64,000 nt of DNA from Paralichthys olivaceus (GCF_024713975.1 NC_091106.1:15774501-15838500); one strand, 5' to 3'. Counted from the stretch's first letter, positions 27,001-40,525 are shown. The notes: generated by a model not told the origin, from the sequence alone. Made by a program: numbers and translations.

Positions 27001-27436
27001 GAGCATATATCAAAAACAGTGTGACAATGTGGAAGGTGTCTCTGGCAGTGATGAGATTTGCCTCCTGAACCTGCAGCTCTGCAGCTTTAGAGGCAGTTTC
27101 ATCTCATCGTTCAGCTGCAACTTTACAGCTTTGATTCACTCTCACCTCTCTCACTGTGTCACAGGCAGCTGTTAACTGTGATAATTATACAAAACCCCTC
27201 TGTACACTAACTGCTGAGCATCAAACACGCCAGACAACCACAAATGGAGCTGGTGAACAAAGTGAAGCCAGAAATTTCCTCCAGAAGTTTGTAGAGATCA
27301 AAAACTAAAAGCTACAACACAGGAATAATTGTATTTACAAGAACACAACTCGGAATCAATGATTATGTTGCTCTGTACCTTGTGGGTGTGCAAATAAGCA
27401 ACTGTTTATTTTAGCCATATACAATTGAAGCTGGTC

Positions 27437-27455
27437 ATATATGTGTGTGTGTGTG

Positions 27456-27515
<60 letters not shown>

Positions 27516-27602
27516 CACATATATATATATTTATACATATATATATTTATACAAATATATATTTATACATATATATATATATACATACATTCATACATAT
27601 AT
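27437..27602. repeat. (TG)n/(AT)n compound microsatellite
   Basis: A short tg run passes into a long pure (AT)n run and then imperfect tatat/acat units. It creates spurious Tyr/Ile repeat frames on both strands. Confidence 0.97.
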
Positions 27603-29985
27603 GCCTGTGTTAAGTTGACAACTTGTCTCTGCTGCCTACCAGTGGCCAAAAGGTAGAATTATTTAACATGCAAAACACTCAAAAGACAACAATACAAACT
27701 ATTCATAACACAGAGCTGTGTGGAGGAACTCATCTTCAATAATATCTTATTAATATCTGCATAACATCTAACAATGAATCCACTGAAAGGAGACATGCTT
27801 TGCTTTTTCAGTTTTTCTTTCCCCTGGTTCATTATGTGTGTAAAAGTTCGGCAAGTAAAAAACCCAAAGTCTTCATTCAAGGGAAGAAATGGTTCCTTTA
27901 GATCCTGAAACACAGCATCAGTATAGTCCGACCGGTGCTTCCTCATTATTGTGACGTTTCAAAGCCTCACATTCGTATAATGCACCTAGCTGCTATAGTG
28001 TAGCATGCCCACGAACAAAGCTGGATAACGTGAGAGCAAAGACCGACACTTCCTACAAAGTCTTACAGTTTTAGACAGAGGCTGAAAAGAGGAGCTGCAA
28101 CTATGGACAGTCTGAGGAAAGTGATGCATTTACTGAACATTTGAGCATGAAAACCAAGTATTACAGTGATCAAACCTGAATATGAGAATAATACGTCTCC
28201 TTTAATTCATGTGAGTGTGCTTTGTATCTCTTTGTCCATTAACTGCAGTGTAAACACAGGAGGGAATGAGGACAGCACAATTGTGTACACCGTGACACTT
28301 TTATTACCCAAATCCTTCTTTCCCATACCACCCACTTTCCAAGCCATCCATTAATAGGCAAAAGTCCATTTTCTCTCCAACAACATTATCTGCTCCGACT
28401 AAGTATTACGGTGAAAACACCGCAGCACTGCTGAGAATAGACTAGAATTTGCTTGTGAATCCATGAATCAAACTGTTGTTTCTCTTGGCTTGGCCGCCTT
28501 GAGGGAGGATATGTTTCTTTACAGCAGCAGACAGTGTGTTGTGATGCAGTTGTATAACACTAAAGATAAGGTTTGTACTTTCACATATTGACACAGACAG
28601 TTATTTTGATAGAGACATTGTTGGTGGACAGCAGAGAGTGGACAGATTGGAAAACTGAGTGGACAGGAGCCAGGGCAGAGATTGTGTGTTCACATGCTGT
28701 CACACTGTTGTTGTTATAAAATCAATTTCAGAATATAATTTGAATAATATGAAACTATATTTGGGAAGACACAAAGCATCTCACCAACACAAACTCTCAA
28801 ATCACATTCAAGGTGACAGTAATAAGGACCAGCCTGTTTTTTTCCTTTACCGCTGCATAATTCAGACACATTTCACTGTGAAATATCTTCAGAGCATCAC
28901 TGTGGCCTATTTAATAAAGTTCAGCTGAAACTGTCCAATGTTCAGAGCACAGACTCCCTCCCTCATTTGACTATGTACAGTAGTAGCGTGGGAGTTTGGC
29001 TGGGCTGACCAGTCATCTCCAGGGTGCCAGCAAATTCCCCAGCAAGTCAAGGAGCCAGCTCAAAATAAATACATGTCTGTTTTCAGCCAAGGATTATGAG
29101 GACCTCTTGCTCTTTTAGCAGGCAACTGCAGAAAAAAACTCCAGAAGTGAACTCAGACAACCCGAACAGCAGTTTATCAGCCGCGGAGGTCTGTCGTGTC
29201 AAGAATCACTGAAAATCGGGAGTAGAGGACTCAGTTAATGACATGAATGATGAACACATCAAACACAATGTTCAAAAATTCATTCCTTGTCTGAAATTGG
29301 ATGAAAATCAGAGGCTAACTTTTTCAGCTTCTTCCTATGAATGACAGTTCCAATTTGGACGCTATAACTTCCCAGACAACTTTGATCAGTTTTAGTTAGA
29401 CACAAGATTAATTGTATTTCAGTCTTGTCTGTATTCTTCTCACTGGTCGGAAATATTTAAGATTTAAAATCTGCTGTACGTTTTTACATTCACTCAGAAA
29501 CATGTTGTAAACACAGCATTGACATATCAACACGTTCAGAGCTGATACTCTGAGTTGGTTTTCAAACTGTTGCTTATTACACCTCCAGCAGTTACACAGC
29601 AACAGTCATATGGAGTTGTGTTTCTAACCACCTGGTGAGTGTAGCTCCAATATTCACAGTGTCTTTGGTCTCATGAGGGAAATGTCTCTTTAGCTGCCGT
29701 CTGCTCCACTATGTTCACCTGCTAATCACTAACTATGACCGTCTGCTGTTTGGTGCTTTTAGGTGAAAACGCACATCTGTTGCAGCAGAAAATTAGAGAG
29801 CTGCAGATTCTTTCACATTGTCATTGAATGTATTGTTGTAAAAATATAGATTATAGCCAATTCCAGTTGTCACTATAAAACATGTATTAGAAGTATTGTA
29901 TGGGTGGCTATATGGAGCTAGAAATCCTACGTTTAAATGTGTCTAGGTCGAGAGTGTTTATTCTACAGGTTTCCACTTCCTTCGG
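27603..29985. other. Intergenic, no gene seen
   Basis: AT-rich sequence with short open frames only. No recognised repeat or exon. Confidence 0.45.
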
Positions 29986-30200
29986 TGTAGAAAAATGAAG
30001 CCAAATATCTCAGATGAAGGTTCGGCCATTTTGTGTTCTTGATGTTGTGGCATCAATTTGACGCTCATCCAATCGCGAGTCAGTCTCAGCTGTCATCGTG
30101 ATGTTTTGCCTTGTTTTTAATAGCATCAGATACATGATAAAAATCTAACTAAATGAAGAAATTAACACTCAGACTTATATCAGTGTGATAAGAACAGAAA
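29985..30200. repeat. Dispersed repeat with a relative at 63790-63965
   Basis: Shares blocks with the far right of the window: 'cgagtcag.ctcagctgtca' and a 'tttttaatagcatca' versus 'ttttatagcatcaaa' stretch. It also holds 'ggttcggccattttgtgtt', typical of a common fish dispersed element. Degenerate. Confidence 0.45.
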
Positions 30201-30669
30201 ATGACAGAAACTAACTTTTTAGCTTGGTAGATCCCACCAGGGGGCGATGATGATGATTCGGCTGAACTCTTGGGTGATTTTTGTCCATCTTTGTGATATG
30301 GTGTTGTTTATTTAAAAATCTCATGCTGAGCAGTTCATTACTTGCTTGTCTAATCAAGTGGGTGGATGAGAAGAGACTTTAACTTTGAAACACGAGCAAA
30401 TGTTTACATGTGAGGCAGAGAATGAGCTGAAGTGAGACAGGAAATGACTAAGTCAGACATACTTGCAGTAGGTGGAGTATACCAACACTTACTGGAAGCA
30501 AAAACACATCTTTTCAGGTAGAGACCACCCCTTGCTACTTTTATTTACTCGGCTCAATGTGTCCATCTGCTGGCTGCTCTTGGGTCTGTCATGACGTCAT
30601 CCTCTGGCACAGTGAGCTGATCTACACTTTGAGATGAACTGATAAGAAAGAGACGGAGGGTGAATCAAA

Positions 30670-32758
30670 TACATGATAGTAAAATGGTTTATTCAAAAGC
30701 GTCCCAAGGAGTCTTCCATCATATCTTACAAACATCTGTTATGCACAAAAAAGGGACAAAGTGGGTAAGACATTTACAAAGAAACATACATAATAAACAA
30801 CTTTAATTTCTTAGAGACATAAAAAAAAAACATATCAACATGAATGGCAAACTAGAAGACAAACATCAACTCCATTCTCATCGAATATTATTTTTCAACA
30901 TGACTTCAAATATTATCCGAAACCGAAATATGGCCCTAAGTGAGCTGTGCTCTTAAAAACCATTCTCTGTACAAGTGAAATAACTAAACAATGCCACAGG
31001 AGCGAGTGTGTAAATTTAAATCACATTAAAATCGATGATACTGTCTCACCTCCTCCCTTTGACAGTGTTTAAAGAAATAAATCATGATTGTTATGGATTT
31101 GGAGTTTGTCTCATCTAAAGCTGAATGAACAAGTTTTTTCATTTTTATAATGAGTTAAATGTTTTCCCTATAGATGAACTTGTATAATACTTATTCTTTA
31201 CAGTGCATTCATTGATACAGAAAGAAAAGCAAAAAAACATGTACAGTAAATGATTAGGAAAAAGACGCATTTTCACATTCATGGAAATCGATGTTTGCAC
31301 ACATGACCAAATAAATCACCTGCTCCGTGCTTGACTTTGTTCCCCACATATAATAATGTCCACGTTGAACATTTGCTTTCAGTTCGCACACCAGACTGAA
31401 AGGTAGGAACTCTTTTTAGTGCAACACTAACTAAACAAAGCACTGACAGATTCATTGCAGTCATGCTCAGAAACTTTGTCTGAAGCTTCTGTTTTCACAA
31501 CTGTGATATTCCCTAAGCTCAGCGCCGGTGTCACGTTGAACATTTTCCTCCACGTCTCAGCGGAGAAGACAGTAATGAGGATAATTCAGATTTAAATTAA
31601 GGTTCAACGTGGGGGAAAAAGATGGGGGTTCATTATCTCCAGAGCAGCAATGGTGCGCAAGACATGTCCAGGTCCAGAATAACTTGCACCGCGCAGACAT
31701 TTCTCACATTATTTTTTATTAGGCAGTAATGCTTAGCAGATAATATTGTGGAGGGGAAAAAAAACTAGCAGACTCATGGCTGGTGTTGGTTAAAAATGAA
31801 ATGTAACGGACATTTAAAAAATAATAATTAACAGTCGTTTTTTTTCCTGTTAGAACAGCATTATCCAACTAAGCACAAACTGACATCATAAAGCCTCAAT
31901 AAATAACGGGACGTTTCACTCACTGCACTTCTTTTTGGGAAGACCAATCTTCTGGTAAGGCTGGCGTTGTTTCTTTTTACATTCATGGGAATTAGACCGT
32001 TAACTAAAGTACCAACTCGCTCCGTAGCGTTATCACACCAACGGCAGAGAGATACAAGACACATAGTACTTGAACTGTTACAATCAAGCTAATAAAGGCA
32101 CTGGAATAATGTTTTACCACATTAGATTCTTATGCTCTCTGTTATCCATCTTGAAAAAGGTAAAAATCTAAAAATCTTTTATTGGACATCATTTACTTTT
32201 GAAAAATAAAGTTTGACACAGTTAGAAAAAACTTTTTTTTGCACCTTTGACTCAGTTTAGCAAGGACAGTTTACAAAACGTAATTCGCCATTTAAAAAAA
32301 AAAAGAAGAAAAACAACATTATGGCATTTTGGTTATCAAATAAGTGATTGAACTGACACTATCTGCACAAAGAGTCTTGTAAGAACATGAACATATTTAT
32401 GGTTTTTGTGCTGAGAGGAAGAAAAGGGGTTTGAGTCCTTATGGCCAAAAAACGGTTTTACAAGTTTATCGAAATGGTTCGTAGATCTGCTACAGAGGCA
32501 GAAACTGTGGCCCACAAAGTGGGAATGACATAAAACAAATATAAATTAGTGCTGTCCTAACAAATACTCCCATAAAAGAAAAGACGACCAGGAAAACAAT
32601 ACTTGGTGGGTCACAGTGCTACCCATTTTCCCATTTGAACATGGATGTGTCTGTTACTAGAATAGAAAGGAAAGCGCTACATTAACCAGCGCCTTCTTCC
32701 TTGGGTAAAAACAGCACTTATGGAAGTCACAGCCCTCGCCTGCTGTGACGTGCAGCTG
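30670..32758 (-). other. sgms1: Probable sgms1 3' UTR
   Basis: Follows the sgms1 stop codon on the minus strand. The sequence is AT-rich without introns or coding frames. The last good polyadenylation hexamer (AATAAA on the minus strand) is at 30693-30688, giving a 3' UTR of about 2.1 kb. Earlier AATAAA-like hexamers occur, so shorter 3' ends are possible. The extent is inferred from the hexamer and needs transcript data. Confidence 0.5.
30688..30693 (-). terminator. sgms1: Candidate sgms1 polyadenylation signal AATAAA
   Basis: Canonical hexamer on the minus strand about 2.07 kb after the sgms1 stop codon. Cleavage would be expected around 30665-30675. Confidence 0.4.
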
Positions 32759-32935
32759 TCACTGGTTGTCCAGTCTGTTGTACTTTACGCTGCGGCTCCC
32801 CTGAAACCCTCGCCATGAAAACGGCAGCTGAAAGTTACAAGGAAGCGTCCCGTTGACGTTTTCCTCAAAGTACTGAAACAGTCTATACCACCACACCCGT
32901 GAGAAGGCGTTGCTCTGCGACGTCTCCTTCAGCGA
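32759..32935 (-). CDS. sgms1: sgms1 coding exon 5 (C-terminus)
   Basis: 177 bp including the stop. Acceptor TTTCAG, then SLKETSQSNAFSRVWWYRLF and a variable cytosolic tail ending VKYNRLDNQ. Mammals end VKYSRLVNDT, so the tail length is normal. Confidence 0.95.
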   Translation of the reverse strand, partial: SLKETSQSNAFSRVWWYRLFQYFEENVNGTLPCNFQLPFSWRGFQGSRSVKYNRLDNQ

Positions 32936-35900
32936 CTGAAACAAAAACAAGACAAAATTCTGTTAACATAGGCAATAAATATCAAATCCAGATTTCCCTA
33001 GAGTTGAATTTTTAGATGAAATTATTTTGCCACTACAATCATTTCACATTTTTTTGTTCCTAAAGTTTTTCGCATGTAAATCTTTAACAAAAAATATTGA
33101 TAACATGGCAAATCCTGTGACTCAAAGTTCTGATAATTCATCACACTAACTACACAGCAACAGCAACACCTCATTCATTTCTCTTTGACACAAACAAAAT
33201 CACTACCTCCTCATTTAGGTCAGTAGCACAAGTTTAAATGCTCAAAACAACGTTGGTTGCATGTGACGACTCCAACATAGTCCTACATTCTACATAACTG
33301 TACATTTTCCCACCATTAGCAACTAAAATATAGTCCAGTTTGTTCTTTAAAGGAGAAAAGAATCAGGACTAGAAGGCAGAACACAGAACAAACTCTCCTG
33401 CCCACATACTTTACTCGTATACAAACATCACGTACCTGCTGATTGGCCATAGTGTGGTACCACCAGAAGAGTCGTGTTGTGATAAAATATGCCACCACCA
33501 CATCCACAGTGTAGTGGTCATGGGCCAGGAGGATGCAGAAAATCCCCACAGCGCTTAAGATCCAGCAAAACCAGTGGTAAAACCAGAACCGCTTGGGAGA
33601 ATCTGCAAATCAAACACACAAAAAACCATCAGGGTTAATATGCAAAAGATTAAACCAACAGTACCAATCCTATAGAACACTGGATAGTCTTTAACAGCCA
33701 ACTGACTCATGAGGGTCAGTGAATGTTAACGAGCAGGTGGGAAAACAATTTATTTGGCCTCAGAAGTTTGGACTTTCGTTAAAGTGTTTGTTCTCCTTTT
33801 CACCACTAGATGTCACTGCTGTATCAATCAGGTTCACCGACATGCTTGACAGAAAATCATTACAGGAGCATGTGATGCCGCAGATGAAAGTTGTTTACTC
33901 AAAGCTCTCCGGAGAAATCTGTATAACTTCACCAAGCAGTTAAAATGCTACAACTCCTGACCCTCGTACTTTGTCTTGAACTAACTGGGTGTGCAAACCA
34001 AGTGAGTGAGATAATGAAAATGCCGGCTGAGGAACAGAAAACGTGTTTACATAACAGTGCAATGTATCTAACCACGCAGAGCCTAACATGTTTGCTGACA
34101 TTGAAGTATATAGTGGACACTTCGTTTCCGGTGTGTCATTTTCTGACAGAATTTAGAGAAGTGTTGCAAAGGAAAAAAGACGGACCTGTGGTTACTGAGT
34201 CACACGAGGGATTGAGAAATTCTGGTGTCTGTGAAACTGAAACATGAATTATTAAGATTCAGAATAGGTCGCAATGCTCTAAATACCCCTTAATACCAAT
34301 TTACAAATCAAAATTAATAGAAGTGGCCATTGTGCAAAGTAAAGATTTAGCTGAGAGTAAGAACCTGCTTTCTCTCAGTCTTAAAACCTCTAAAACCCAC
34401 ATTAAAGTTGATGTGTGTACTAACTCGGGGCCGGTGAGTTTGACAATATGATCTGTTGCATATTATTAAAAATGGAGCCAGAGCTTGAGAAAATCAGCTT
34501 CATGCATTGCAACAAGGGTAAAAACCTTCCAATGCGTTCAACTACAGTAAAAAGGCAGTAGAACTTACATTCCTTGATGAAGAGGTATGTTAGCGTTAGC
34601 ATGACGGTGTGACCACTGTACAGATAATCTCCACACATGGTGTGAGAACCAGTGATGGACAGGCCCCCACCAGCGATCATCTTCATTACTCTCCTCATCT
34701 GTAGCTCCCAGTTCCCAAGAAGCTGAAAGAAACAGAGCCATACATAACATTATCTATATATCGATATCTATTTATGTAAATGATGCAGTTAACGGTACCT
34801 GCTTAGAAATATAAGAAAAGACAACACAACAGCACAACATGAATTAATCCAGATGAGAGTTCAGGTGAGGAAAGCTACGTTTTACATTGTCTGCAATCAC
34901 CTTTAATGCCACAGCTAAATCATTTTTCCATTGTTTTTAAGATTATCTTACATTCCATATTCAGATTTTTCCTTTCGCTACAAATGTTGCCCGGTGACCT
35001 GGTTAGACCACAAGTTACAGAGGTCACAGGTCTCCTGAAGCTTCATATAAGAAGTTGTAGTATAACAATACTTAGTTACATGTTAAATTCCTAGTTCCAA
35101 GTTTTCAGCTATAAGTAAAAATGTTGAGCAGCAAAATGTTAAAGAATCACAAGTAAAAACACTAATTAACTCTATGAAGAATGGCTCTTTTCAGAGTGAA
35201 GCATTCAGCACTAACAAGCACTGTAATGCTGTTGGGCAATCAAGTCTACAACAATGGATAGTATTATATTCCACGAACATATCCTGCAAAATATTAGTGG
35301 TGCTACTGAAGAAATAAATAGTAGTACAAAGTGCAAATACTCCTGCAAAGTAAACAAACAAACATCTCATGGTTGTATTAAAAATACAAGTCTCTCTGCC
35401 CTGGTTCTTTAATGGATTTCTCTCTGCCTCTGAGAGGAATTGTTTTTAGTTTTTGAATTGTTCTGGTCAAGGCTACTGGATAAGGGGTATCCTGCCTTTG
35501 TGGTGGCAGCTCTAAGCTTTGATGAACTCTTCCCCCTCTATTAACACTAGTAAGATACAAACTAAATAAACATATTGATTATATATATATATTTTACAGT
35601 TATTAACAACCTCGGCTGCTCTTTGTGTATGTTTTAATTTAAAAAACAACGGCCATTTTAAATGTGCTACATAAATAATCTTGACAAAAGTGAACGAGAA
35701 CTTCGGCAAACACTGGCTTTAAGTAAATGAAATTCAGAGAATATGAATGTAACTGCTTCCCTGGTAACGAATTTGCAACACCATCTACAGTGAATCAACT
35801 ATTTAAAGCTCCTCTTAGTCATTAGGAGGAGCATGCACTAATCTTACAATAAGTGCTCAGTAGAGAGAACTCAGATGCTTTCTGCTTACAACAGAGATCT

Positions 35901-36837
35901 CTATTTTTGCTGCAGTAGCCCGTTCAGCACATTTTTTTCCAAAAGCAGCCAAGTATAAAAAGAGATGTTTTGTAGTGGAGAGAAAAATAATAGTGTGTAT
36001 CTGTTCTACCTTTGGAGAGCATTTGAAGTGCATCCCTGGAACAGGCAGAGTGGTGATGTACATTGTAATACATCGGTACATATAAAGTGTGCCCACAATG
36101 AAAAAGAACCGCCTGCCTATAATTGCCCTGTGGAAAAATAGACAAAGAAAATTATTAACATGACATTTTAGTTTGAATTCAAATTGTATCTTTCTTTTTT
36201 TTTTACTGACCAAATGTTGGCTGTACCTGTGCTTTAGTAGAATCCACTGTATCAGCCACAGTCCCACCAGCAACATGCCGTTAATCTCACAGATGGAGAA
36301 GGCCCACTCCACTCTGTCAAACAGGTCAAAGAACTTATCAGGTAGCGGTGGCGTGTGCTCCTTTGACGGTACCCTCTCGTGGACCACTGAAATGACGATG
36401 GTGGTGGTAACAAAGCACAGCACTGCATAGAAAAAAGCAATGCCTGTCTTTCTCCACTCAGCAGGGAATGATGGGCGTGAAGCTTCTTTTGTAGGGATAG
36501 AGATTTGGACCATCTCCATGAAGTCCTTCCTCCCCAGTGTGCCATTCCTCTGGGGTTTGCTTGTCCCGTTAGGTAGTCCGATGACATGCCCGTTCGCATG
36601 ACCGTTTTTGTGAGAATCCATATGGTTCTCTATCCGCAGCGTCTCCAGTCGCTCCATCATCTGCTGCCCTCCATCTGATGACACCAGCAAGAGGGGGGGG
36701 TTCTGGAAATCTGCCTTGGTGAGCTTGAGCAGAGAAGGGCCATCCGTCTGACGGAGGGCGTCTATGTACTCTGGCATCCCCTCTCTGCCCAGCCAGTCAG
36801 AAACATCCTCTGCTGACCACGTCGCCACCTTCTTCAT
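32759..36837 (-). CDS. sgms1: sgms1, sphingomyelin synthase 1 (complete, five coding exons)
   Basis: Golgi multi-pass membrane enzyme that transfers phosphocholine from phosphatidylcholine to ceramide, giving sphingomyelin and diacylglycerol. Exons on the minus strand: 36837-36227, 36127-36010, 34722-34569, 33602-33436, 32935-32759; all junctions are GT/AG with matching phase. The joined product is 408 aa (human 413). An N-terminal SAM domain spans about residues 1-70, followed by a short divergent linker (HKNGHANGH), and then the LPP-like six-helix core. Catalytic residues read as H281 (YSGHTVML), H324 and D328 (HDHYTVDVV), equivalent to human H285, H328 and D332. All are intact, so the gene should be active. 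The a or b ohnolog status is not resolved. Confidence 0.97.
33436..33602 (-). CDS. sgms1: sgms1 coding exon 4 (catalytic His/Asp)
   Basis: 167 bp, acceptor TTGCAG, donor CAG|GTACGT at 33435. Encodes SPKRFWFYHWFCW and then LLAHDHYTVDVVVAY with H324 and D328, ending YHTMANQQ. Confidence 0.96.
34569..34722 (-). CDS. sgms1: sgms1 coding exon 3 (catalytic His)
   Basis: 154 bp, acceptor TTTCAG, donor T|GTAAGTTC at 34568. Encodes LLGNWELQMRRVMKMIAGGG and then GDYLYSGHTVMLTLTYLF with the first catalytic histidine (H281 of the joined protein). Confidence 0.96.
36010..36127 (-). CDS. sgms1: sgms1 coding exon 2
   Basis: 118 bp, acceptor CCACAG at 36133-36128, donor AAG|GTAGAA at 36009. Encodes AIIGRRFFFIVGTLYMYRCI through MHFKCSPK, a membrane helix followed by a lumenal loop, matching vertebrate SMS1. 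Confidence 0.96.
36227..36837 (-). CDS. sgms1: sgms1 coding exon 1 (SAM domain, first membrane helices)
   Basis: 203 codons plus 2 bases from ATG 36837-36835 (MKKVATWSAEDVSDWLGREG) to LLKH, donor AG|GTACAG at 36226. It includes the SAM domain, HKNGHANGH, and the conserved VISVVHERVP and FSICEINGM membrane segments. A possible splice acceptor (CATAG|GTTC) at 37111-37110 would give about 270 nt of 5' UTR in this exon. Confidence 0.97.
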
Positions 36838-38080
36838 CTTTGCAAGTGGGCAACGTGGAGGATTAGGAGGGTCCTCAGACTAAAGAGGAAGGTTCACAAG
36901 AGGTTTGGCAGTCTCACGACGCAGAGGAAAGCCCCCTCCAGTTTTGGCACATGGTGTTTCTCACACCCAGAGGGATCCCCTCCTCCTCTTGAAATGATGT
37001 AGATAGGTGGCAGCAGGGTCACTTAGGGTTAGATCAAATCGACAGCTGATGAACCTCTTTGGCTTTCTTCACTTCACTTGGTTTGCTTTAATCCCCAAAC
37101 ACTTAGAACCTATGAAACGTGTAAACAAAAGAATCAATCAATACAGTGATGACTAACCATTGTTAAAAAGATGTGATTCATAATGCTAGAAATGACTACT
37201 AAACTCTAGTGGGTGTAGTCCTAGAGCGGATGCCCGGCCAGTCCAGGAAATCTGCTTGTATACTTTAACTGAATAAGAGAGCAGCATGAGGCACTCTGAA
37301 CTACTGAATATCACGACCAAACCACTCAGGCTCCACTCCTGACATAAAACATTAAATGTACATTAACTAATTTTTGAGCTGAACGTTTTGATGTTTGAAT
37401 GCTTGAAATTGGTTTACGTATGCATAAGGTATTGGCGACTAAAGTCTAAAAATTAAGACTATCAAAAGGAAACAGGGAAACTATATAGTGTAACATCCTG
37501 AGTGGGTTATTTCTTTTATACAACAACCTCTTCTCTGCTGAAAAGACTGTTAACACAAGATTAATATTAGACAACAATCTGTAAACAGATTCAAAATGAA
37601 CTGAAAGGAGGAGAAAGTGATGGATCGGAAGAGAATATAAAGCATTTACAATGAGGCCAAGATTATTCATTCATTTGAAGACACAGCTGAACTCCCAAGC
37701 CAACTTGCTATGTCATTTAGGTTGCTCAAGTGTTTTCCATGAATTACATAGACTGTGGCAGCCTGCCACACTGAAAACCCACAAATTACAATTTTAAATT
37801 GTAAAGATTTGACCCTCCTCACAGGCAGGCAGACCTCCTCAGCTGTGGTTGTACAGGTTCCTGTAAAGGCTATGACATTCTCAGCATGAAGGCAGACACG
37901 GGTTTAGGCTCTGTGTTGAGTAAAAAAAAAAAGAAACTCCACCCTCCCAACATAGCTAACACCAGACTATATGTAAATATGTGGTTTACTTAACCATTTG
38001 TCATCCAACACAAACAAAACATGACATCTATGACAGGGACTCGTAAACTGTAAGTGAAGTAGGTAAAAATATGATGCAGG

Positions 38081-38365
38081 GTTGCAACTAACAATTATGT
38101 TCATTATCAGTTTGTCTGCCTGTAATTTTCTCAATTAATGTAATACTTTTTTTTAATGTCCAACGTGAGGTTTTTTTATTTATTGTTTTGTGCAACTAAC
38201 ATTTATTATTTACTGACATAGTAGACACAGAAAACCTGAAGAGAGATTGCATTTAAAAAGCTGAAATAGACATTTTTACATGTTTGCTTTAAAATGTCAG
38301 ATACATTAATTAAATTATCAAATAGCAAATAGCTTGATTATCTGTTTATCAATTCATTGATAACT
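38081..38365. repeat. Degenerate hAT-like MITE ('gttgcaactaac' family)
   Basis: Begins 'gttgcaactaacaattatgt', then 'gtaattttctcaattaatg', and ends near 'tttatcaattcattgataac'. The block order fits the very common percomorph repeat starting 'gctgcaactaacgatta'. No coding sequence. Confidence 0.5.
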
Positions 38366-40205
38366 GACTGCTTTTTTTGTGCTCTGTCTTGTAATTTAAC
38401 TTTGCCCTACTGTGAGTTTCTCATCCAGGCTTCTGGCAACAGCCATAGCTTAGAAAAAACAAGGGGCTCTCACACATCTGCTGCATATTATGCATTTGTT
38501 TATAGACCGCGATGTCGGTGGTGGACACAGGGTGGCCTGCTTATGTTTGAGGGAGTGTGAGGTACAGCTGCGAGCCAGTTGTAATGTACTGCAAGCACAT
38601 GAGGAAATGAGGAGGATGGTGGGGAAACAGACTCCAACAAGGAACTCATAAATCAGAGTGAAGGTCAGTGCTGACCAACGAGACAGCCCCACCCCTGTAA
38701 AGAGGGCAGTCAGCCAGCAGGCAGGCCCCAGCACAGCCAGATCAGCTCAGGCCAATAGCAGCTAAATACACTGGCAGGCTGACGGGTTGGCAGGACAACA
38801 AACTGTACATCAAGGTCTCATCTCACCTCTGCTCAGAGAGCTGCACACATTTAGGCCAGCAAATCAGCGCTAAATAAAACAGCCTACAAGCTGGGTCATC
38901 TACAACACCTGATCAGACCGATTCCTGCTGTTTGCCTGGAGAACAATCTGAGCTGATGACCCCCAGGGTTCCAACGTAACATACAAAAACTGAGGTGGGA
39001 AGTGTAAAACTAAGCACAAGGTTAGCATGAATATGACATAGCATGAGTCTGCACTGTGCTATGTGGCTACCCAGCTGTGTACCTTTACATATAGTGAAGA
39101 GTGCAAGCAACAGCAAGATTTAGTAGAGATAAAGAGAAACAGAGACAAAGACCACTTGCATTAATCTGTTAACAGTGTGCAATTCAGACAGATCAAAGAT
39201 CAGCTGTGTGCTGAGGACCTTTAGTCTGAATTAGTTTACAACGTGCTCGGTGGATAAATAATCTCACTCGACTGTACTGACAGTGGGAAAAACAAACTAA
39301 TCCTGAAACTAACTTTTATTTACCCAGATATCAGGGAACAACTAAATTGTTTTCATACTAACAATCCATGACAATTCACTTTTTTTCATCCTCTATTTAA
39401 GCATGGAGGCACACATTCCTGGAGTACAATTACTTTTCAACAGCTGTAACTTGACCTTGCAGGAACACACTGCTACAGAGGTTGTAGAAAATTTACTTTG
39501 CTTTTGTGTGCAAAAAACTACACCTGATAACCAAGTAGAAGGCTTTGATCAAATGTTCTACAAGATAATCTACAACAAGCAAACCCCCCAAAGGTTGTAG
39601 AGGAAAACTATACACTGCTGTTTAAGCAGTCACACTCTTAAAGATAAAAGAACGCACTTATGGTCTTCTTGCACTTTTCATCCTCTCTTCTACAGTCAAG
39701 CTTTTTGCTTCACATTCCAGTGAGTCTCATCCAGTTAAACATTTTTGATCTACAACATGGTCGCCCCGTCCTAGTGTCTTAGTCATTGTATCAATTAGAT
39801 TGGTCCTGCCAAACTAAGGGCAAACCTCTTAATCACAGACATTATTCTATTCTCATCTGATCCTCATCACCTAAAAACTAACTTTCAAAAAACTTCCAGA
39901 CTTTTGCACACTGCTAGAAAGGCAACTGATGGAAGCTGATTATTTATTACTGAAGTCAATTAATCATTAAATAAATCTGATTAACAATTACTGATGTTTC
40001 AAGATAAAAAAAAATGCGAAACAACATATTTTCAGGTTCCAGATTTTCAAAAACCTAAAAATATTTTTTTGCTTTTTTTTCACTTTTTAAACAGTTTCAT
40101 TTTTAACTTTCCACTGCTTGCTTCTTCCATTCTAAAGTGAATAATCTATTCAACAGCATGGCCACAATTAAATTGACAACCTTTGAAAGAGAAGCATCAC
40201 CGTGG

Positions 40206-40525
40206 TCTGGATCTCACTGCTGTCCAGCGTAGGAACCGACTCGACTCAATTTGATCAACTTCATGCGAAGAAGATGTGTTGCTCTGAGAGACACAGCTGG
40301 CGGACACACAAGATATTGAACAATCAAATTCCTCAACCTGACCCCTATCATGTTCAAAGGACTGTCAATCCGTTACAAATGGCCATACCACGGTGTTATC
40401 AACGCCAATATGAAGATTAGTAATTACTGAAAATAAATTTTGAATTTCTTTATATATTGCGCAACCCAAATGTTAATAAAACTCTTATATTTGACATGGG
40501 GCGTTTATATTTTTGTTCAGTTGTA
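40206..40525 (+). pseudogene. Tc1/mariner-like transposon fossil (internally deleted)
   Basis: A transposase piece LDLTAVQRRNRLDS (40206-40247) is followed, in another frame, by the C-terminal piece NLINFMRRRCVALRDTAGG ending HTRY and stop at 40319. The 3' inverted end 'gcgtttatatttttgttcag' closes at about 40525 with TA. This matches a Tc1-like family I know from fishes. The central catalytic DDE part and the left end are missing, so it is inactive. It lies antisense in the sgms1 5' intron. Confidence 0.75.

Noticed and set aside
27356-27656. Tyr/Ile-rich repeat frames on both strands
   Set aside because: Produced entirely by the (AT)n/(TG)n microsatellite.
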